From JAVBMU01 sp031551755 (GTDB taxonomy: Bacteria; Actinomycetota; Actinomycetes; Actinomycetales; Cellulomonadaceae): DNA of 64,000 nucleotides. Below, piece after piece: positions 60,363-64,000 of the stretch. The position numbers and the translations under genes are program-made. Location of the stretch: contig JAVBNE010000013.1 of NCBI GenBank assembly GCA_031551755.1, positions 1 to 64,000 on the forward strand, written 5' to 3'. Numbering within the stretch: position 1 is the first letter of the stretch; the number at the start of each line of letters is the position of its first letter. Below the pieces are notes generated by a model, which saw only the letters and a list, made by a program, of their open reading frames with translations, ran no database searches and was not told the DNA's origin.

Positions 60363-61314
60363 GATTCTCGAACCAGGACTGTCGACGTCGGTCCAGGACC
60401 GCGGCCGTTCCGGCTACTACCGGTACGGCATCCCGCAGGGCGGGTCCATGGACCAGTACTCGGCGTCGATCGCCAACCGGATCGTCGGCAACGAACCCGA
60501 TGACGCCGTCCTCGAATGCACCTACCTCGGCCCACGCTTCACTGTTTCGCAGTCCTGCCTCATCGCTGTCACCGGCGCCCCCGTAGAGGTGAAGGTCAAT
60601 GGCACCACCACCCCACAGTGGGCACCGATCCCGTTGGCCGACGGCGACGAGGTCTCATTCGGCGTGATCCAGGCCGGCGCGAAGTTCTTCATCGCAGTGA
60701 GCGGCGGAATCGACGTCCCGGTGGCGCTGGGTTCCCGGTCCACCTATCCGATCGGGAGCCTGGGAGGTTTCCATGGCCGGACGCTGGCGGCCGGCGACTC
60801 GATCCCGATCGGCACACCGACCGGCGAGCGCAGTCCGCTCGACGCGGTGGCCGAGGGCGATCTGCCGGTATTCACCAAGGAGGTGGAGGTCCGGATCTTG
60901 CTGGGGCTCCACGATCATCTGCTGACCGAGGAGGGCAGGCACAACCTCCTGGAAACGGATTGGACGCTGACTCCGGTGGCCGACCGCATGGGGCTGCGCT
61001 ACTCCGGCGCCGGTATCCCTTGGATCAAACGCGAACAGCCTTTCGGCGCCGGCCATGACCCGTCCAATATCGTCGATGCCGGCTACCCTGTCGGCTCGAT
61101 CCAGGTCCCCGGCGGCAAACAGCCGATCATCCTGCACCGGGACGCCGTTTCCGGCGGTGGCTACGCGATGGTGGCCACGGTCATCAGCGCCGATATGGAT
61201 CTGCTGGCCCGCTCCGCACCGGGAACGACCACGCGATTCGTCGCCGTCACCATGGACGAGGCCTTGGTCGCGCGCCAGGACCGGGCGCGCCGGCTCGCGC
61301 GGATCTGGTCGTGA
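60352..61314 (+). CDS. pxpC: 5-oxoprolinase subunit C-like / biotin-dependent carboxyltransferase (KipA family)
   Basis: 320 aa. LEILEPGLSTSVQDRGRSGY then YRYGIPQGGSMDQYSA is the KipA signature. ATLGG-type blocks follow: AVSGGIDVPVALGSRSTYPI, GSLGGFHGRTLAAGD, and DRMGLRYSG then SNIVDAGYPVGSIQVPGGKQPIILHRD, each family-typical. The fold is that of the carboxyltransferase domain of urea carboxylase, so with the carrier and carboxylase upstream a complete biotin-dependent carboxylase can be assembled. Confidence 0.93.
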   Translation: MPLEILEPGLSTSVQDRGRSGYYRYGIPQGGSMDQYSASIANRIVGNEPDDAVLECTYLGPRFTVSQSCLIAVTGAPVEVKVNGTTTPQWAPIPLADGDEVSFGVIQAGAKFFIAVSGGIDVPVALGSRSTYPIGSLGGFHGRTLAAGDSIPIGTPTGERSPLDAVAEGDLPVFTKEVEVRILLGLHDHLLTEEGRHNLLETDWTLTPVADRMGLRYSGAGIPWIKREQPFGAGHDPSNIVDAGYPVGSIQVPGGKQPIILHRDAVSGGGYAMVATVISADMDLLARSAPGTTTRFVAVTMDEALVARQDRARRLARIWS

Positions 61315-61342
61315 TCCGCCGGTCCACGACGGGCCACTCGAC

Positions 61343-62359
61343 TCACCGGCCCGTCGTGGACCCTCGGATGATGAGTTCGGGGGCCAGCAGCTGGGATTTC
61401 ACACTCTTTCCCGCCAACCGGTCGAGTAGCGTCTCCATCGCGAGGCGGCCCATCTGATGCATCGGCGAACGCACTGTGGTCAACGAGATCGTGACCGACT
61501 CAGCCAAGGGGGTGTCGTTATAGCCCACAAGCGCGACATCATCGGGTATCGACAGCCCCTTGTCCCGCAGCACGCCCATGGCACCGAAAGCAGCGAAGTC
61601 GTTGGTGGCGAAGACGGCATCGGGATAGGGACGCTCGGAGAAGAGCTTTTCCGCACCCTCACGCCCGCCGTCCGCGTCGAATCCACCGGTAGCGATCCGG
61701 TGGGCGGGCACCTCGATGCCGGCTTCGGCGAAGGTGTCGACCAACCCCCGGGTGCGTTCCACTCCGGTGGAGGCATAGGGCTGGCCGGCCAGGACGGCGA
61801 CATCCCGGCGCCCTTGCGCCAGGAGATGCTGCGCGACGAGCCGGCCACCCAGGTGGTCGTCACAGGTGATCGAGATATGCGGGCCGGAGCGCCGGGAGGC
61901 GAGCACGAACGGCACGTCGAGACGGGCGAGTTCGGCGAGGTAGTCATCCTCCATCCGGGCGTCCCCGAAGATCATCCCGTCCACCCGGCGGTCGAGCATC
62001 GTCTGGGTGCGGATACGCCGCAGCTCAGGACGATCGAAGGAGTTGGTGACGAAAGTCGAGATGCTGCGCTCTGCGGCGGCCTCTTCGATCCCCTCGTACA
62101 CGGTGGCCAGCACGAAGTCCTGCAGACGGGGAACCAACACGCCGACGACATCCGACCGGGCGGTGCGCAAGGAGGCGGCATGCGGATTCGGGTGGTAGCC
62201 GCCGGCCTGGGCGGCGAGCCTGATCGCTGCGACCGTCTCGGGCGAGGCCCATCGCTGAGCTTCGGACTCATCCTGGCGAAGCACACGCGAGACCGTCGCC
62301 ACGCTGACACCGACCCGTTCGGCGATCATTCGCTGGGTCATCGGCCGCCGGGCAGCCAT
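61343..62359 (-). CDS. LacI-family transcription regulator
   Basis: 338 aa. HTH MTQRMIAERVGVSVATVSRV followed by the hinge (LRTARSDVVGVLVPRL), and a periplasmic-binding-protein-like effector domain with ISITCDDHLGGRLVAQHLL, FATNDFAAFGAMGVLRDKGL and VALVGYNDTPLAE. The start at MAARRPMTQR has AAAGGGGG upstream. Divergent from the asparaginase gene, whose promoter carries three LacI-type sites. It probably responds to a small nitrogen compound or sugar. Confidence 0.92.
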   Translation of the reverse strand: MAARRPMTQRMIAERVGVSVATVSRVLRQDESEAQRWASPETVAAIRLAAQAGGYHPNPHAASLRTARSDVVGVLVPRLQDFVLATVYEGIEEAAAERSISTFVTNSFDRPELRRIRTQTMLDRRVDGMIFGDARMEDDYLAELARLDVPFVLASRRSGPHISITCDDHLGGRLVAQHLLAQGRRDVAVLAGQPYASTGVERTRGLVDTFAEAGIEVPAHRIATGGFDADGGREGAEKLFSERPYPDAVFATNDFAAFGAMGVLRDKGLSIPDDVALVGYNDTPLAESVTISLTTVRSPMHQMGRLAMETLLDRLAGKSVKSQLLAPELIIRGSTTGR

Positions 62360-62573
62360 CGCGTTCCCCCTTTCCTGTTGTTCGCCGGGAGAATCCCGGC
62401 GGTGGACCATGCGTCGGAGGGTACCCGACACATCTGCGGGCCGTTGCCACGTCCAAGTGGAACCTATGTCCCGGCTCGTCCCGTGAGCGTATCCCGTTCG
62501 TAACCTCGCGGAAACCAAGGTTCCCATCCTCCCGCCTCGGAGGAGCAGCTTTGTGCCTGGTGGATCGTGGTTT

Positions 62574-62615
62574 ACACAATCGATTGCGGTAAACGATTGA
62601 CGTAATCGATTGTGT
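62574..62615. promoter_or_regulatory. Triple LacI-type operator before the asparaginase gene
   Basis: AATCGATT at 62578-62585, AAACGATT at 62591-62598 and AATCGATT at 62604-62611 are CG-centred half-turn sites exactly 13 bp apart. The outer pair forms a perfect 12-bp inverted repeat (ACACAATCGATT / AATCGATTGTGT) spaced by 18 bp. The probable binder is the divergent LacI regulator. Confidence 0.75.
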
Positions 62616-62725
62616 GCATCACACTATCCGTCAGAGCGGACGCCACGCGACCCGTGACCCTCCGCAAGATAGGCCCGGTACCCCCTGGCCAGCCGAACAC
62701 AGCGACGTGTGACGGAAGGTGCGCA

Positions 62726-63706
62726 ATGCCCCGTATCGTGGTTCTCGCCACAGGCGGAACGATCTCCTCTCGCAGTGGCCCCCATGGGTCGGTTGCCGCC
62801 GACTCCGCGGACACCCTCGTGGGCGCCACGAGCCGGCCCACGGATGTCGTCGTCGAGTCGGTGGATGTGCTGCGGCTCAACTCGTACAACGCCACCTTGA
62901 CCGACCTCGCGTCGATCGCCCGCGCCATCGCGATGCAGCTGTCCCGACCGGAGATCGACGGCGTCGTCGTCACTCACGGCACGGACACGCTGGAGGAGTC
63001 GGCCTACCTCGCCGACCTCATCCACGACGACCCTCGTCCTGTGGTCTTCACCGGCGCACAACGCGGAGCGGACCACCCCTACCCGGACGGCCCGGGAAAC
63101 CTCGCTGACGCAGTCGCCGTCGCGGCCTGCCCGGCGGCACGCGATCAGGGAGTCCTGGTCAGTTTTGCCGGCATCGTGCACGCCGCCGACGGCATTCAGA
63201 AGGCCCAGACGATCGCGCTCGACCCCTTCGCCGGCCGCAGCACGGGTCCGGTCGGAACCGTTGTCGACGGGGTGGCGTCATTTCACGCCAAGGCCGTCCG
63301 CGACACCCCGTTGCCCGCACCCGGCGAAAGTTTCGGCACACGGACCGTACCCGCCGTCCTCACCTACCCCGGTTGTGGGGCCGAACAGTTCAATGCCTGC
63401 CTGACCACCGACGTGCAGGCCGTCGTCGTCGTCGGCACCGGTTCGGGCAACCCCAACGCCGAGATCGTCCGGGCCATCCGTGCGGCCACCGACCGCGGCG
63501 TGATCGTCGCCCTCGGCACGCGCGTGGGGAACGGACCCGTCATCCCGATCTACGGCGGGGGTGGGGGCCGGGACGCGGTGGACGCCGGCGCCGTCGCCCT
63601 CGGCGACCTGCCCGCGAGCCAGGCCCGGATCCTCCTCGCCCTGCTCCTCGACCACTACCCGACGGATGAGGCCAAGGCGCGCCTCATCGACCGGTGCGGT
63701 CGCTGA
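62726..63706 (+). CDS. L-asparaginase family amidohydrolase
   Basis: 326 aa. Catalytic Thr12 in VVLATGGTISS and the second Thr86-Asp87 in VVVTHGTDTLEESAYL. VFTGAQRGADHPYPDGPGNL replaces the usual AMRxxxxxxxDGPxNL. No signal peptide is evident, so it is cytoplasmic. ATG 62726 has GGAAGG upstream; an in-frame upstream start at 62612 falls inside the operator. It sits 85 bp before a polysaccharide-deacetylase/cyclic-imidase-family gene. The substrate may be Asn or another primary amide such as a half-amide of a dicarboxylic acid. Confidence 0.9.
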   Translation: MPRIVVLATGGTISSRSGPHGSVAADSADTLVGATSRPTDVVVESVDVLRLNSYNATLTDLASIARAIAMQLSRPEIDGVVVTHGTDTLEESAYLADLIHDDPRPVVFTGAQRGADHPYPDGPGNLADAVAVAACPAARDQGVLVSFAGIVHAADGIQKAQTIALDPFAGRSTGPVGTVVDGVASFHAKAVRDTPLPAPGESFGTRTVPAVLTYPGCGAEQFNACLTTDVQAVVVVGTGSGNPNAEIVRAIRAATDRGVIVALGTRVGNGPVIPIYGGGGGRDAVDAGAVALGDLPASQARILLALLLDHYPTDEAKARLIDRCGR

Positions 63707-63791
63707 CCGCCCCGCGGCCCGGCACCCACAGACCACACGACAACACCCCAGAGAAAAGGCCCCCTCGGGGTCCCGATCGGAAGGAAAGACC

Positions 63792-64000
63792 GTGGCAAAA
63801 GAAATCTTCGTGGCATACGGAATCGATGTCGACGCCATCGGCGGCTGGCTCGGCTCCTACGGTGGCGAGGACTCCCCGGATGACATCTCGCGTGGCGCCT
63901 TCGCCGGTGAGATCGGCGTTCCGCGCCTGAACGAGTTCCTGCGTCGGCACAACCTGCCGTCCACCTGGTTCTGGCCGGGACACTCCATCGAGTCGTTCCC
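63792..64000 (+). CDS. Polysaccharide deacetylase family protein, possible cyclic imide hydrolase (partial, runs off the end)
   Basis: 69 codons are visible from GTG 63792, with AAGGAAAG upstream. The protein starts MAKEIFVAYGIDVDAIGGWL then GSYGGEDSPDDISRGAFAGE, and continues with FLRRHNLPSTWFWPGHSIES. This N-terminus matches the PgdA/PuuE-like branch of polysaccharide deacetylases, which includes cytoplasmic cyclic imide hydrolases and H. pylori PgdA. The GIDVDA aspartates are the likely metal ligands. The 3' end lies outside the window. Confidence 0.8.
   Translation, partial: MAKEIFVAYGIDVDAIGGWLGSYGGEDSPDDISRGAFAGEIGVPRLNEFLRRHNLPSTWFWPGHSIESF

Overview
The window is chromosomal DNA from a high-GC Gram-positive bacterium of the phylum Actinomycetota. 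Evidence: strong G/C bias at third codon positions, coenzyme F420 genes (cofD, cofC), a GlnR-type orphan regulator, class-E-type LAXTG cell-wall sorting signals, DUF4012, DUF2516 and DUF1023 proteins, and many leaderless starts in which a TANNNT -10 box lies 6-7 nt before ATG or GTG. Two stretches recall, from memory, mycobacterial gene order: ygfZ / nitrobindin / glnR (as around Rv0811c-Rv0818) and ephE / nth / crp / ridA / DUF4177 / PBP / phosphoesterase (as Rv3670-Rv3683). I cannot name the genus; a member of Propionibacteriales or Micrococcales is a guess.

Layout. 1-0.54 kb: probable leader and promoter region of an rRNA operon reading off the left edge. 0.5-8 kb: a RAMA-domain protein, cofD-cofC, a nitroreductase and a large FAD/Fe-S dehydrogenase. 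8-20.5 kb: envelope and secreted functions (secreted protein, 1186-aa subtilase, DUF1023 esterase plus lipoprotein, ECF sigma with a membrane anti-sigma-like partner, DUF4012, LAXTG surface protein). 20.6-28.5 kb: housekeeping (dtd, DUF2516, FUSC, ygfZ, nitrobindin, DsrE, glnR, ephE-like hydrolase, nth). 28.6-35.7 kb: crp, then an inserted Fic gene and a VapBC pair, then ridA, DUF4177, a class A PBP and a phosphoesterase. 35.9-40.8 kb: tRNA-Pro followed by an island of nested and decayed insertion sequences (IS30 inside IS3, a broken IS5) with low-GC cargo and an XRE antitoxin remnant. 40.8-46.7 kb: GlsB-like protein, Phd/VapC pair, UbiB kinase, second LAXTG surface protein.

The last 17 kb hold two catabolic modules. 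At 46.9-55.0 kb a carbohydrate ABC transporter, a ROK kinase and a P-loop kinase diverge from gntR, a DUF4127 gene and nanE. Paired TGGT-N4-ACCA-type operators lie between the two arms. This looks like uptake and catabolism of an N-acetylated amino sugar, with DUF4127 as the unknown enzyme. At 55.5-64 kb a PucR regulator diverges from a pxpA / biotin carrier / biotin carboxylase / pxpB / pxpC operon. It is followed by a LacI regulator, an asparaginase behind a triple LacI-type operator, and the start of a polysaccharide-deacetylase-family gene of the type that includes cyclic imide hydrolases. Together these suggest a system for opening and deamidating cyclic amides or imides.
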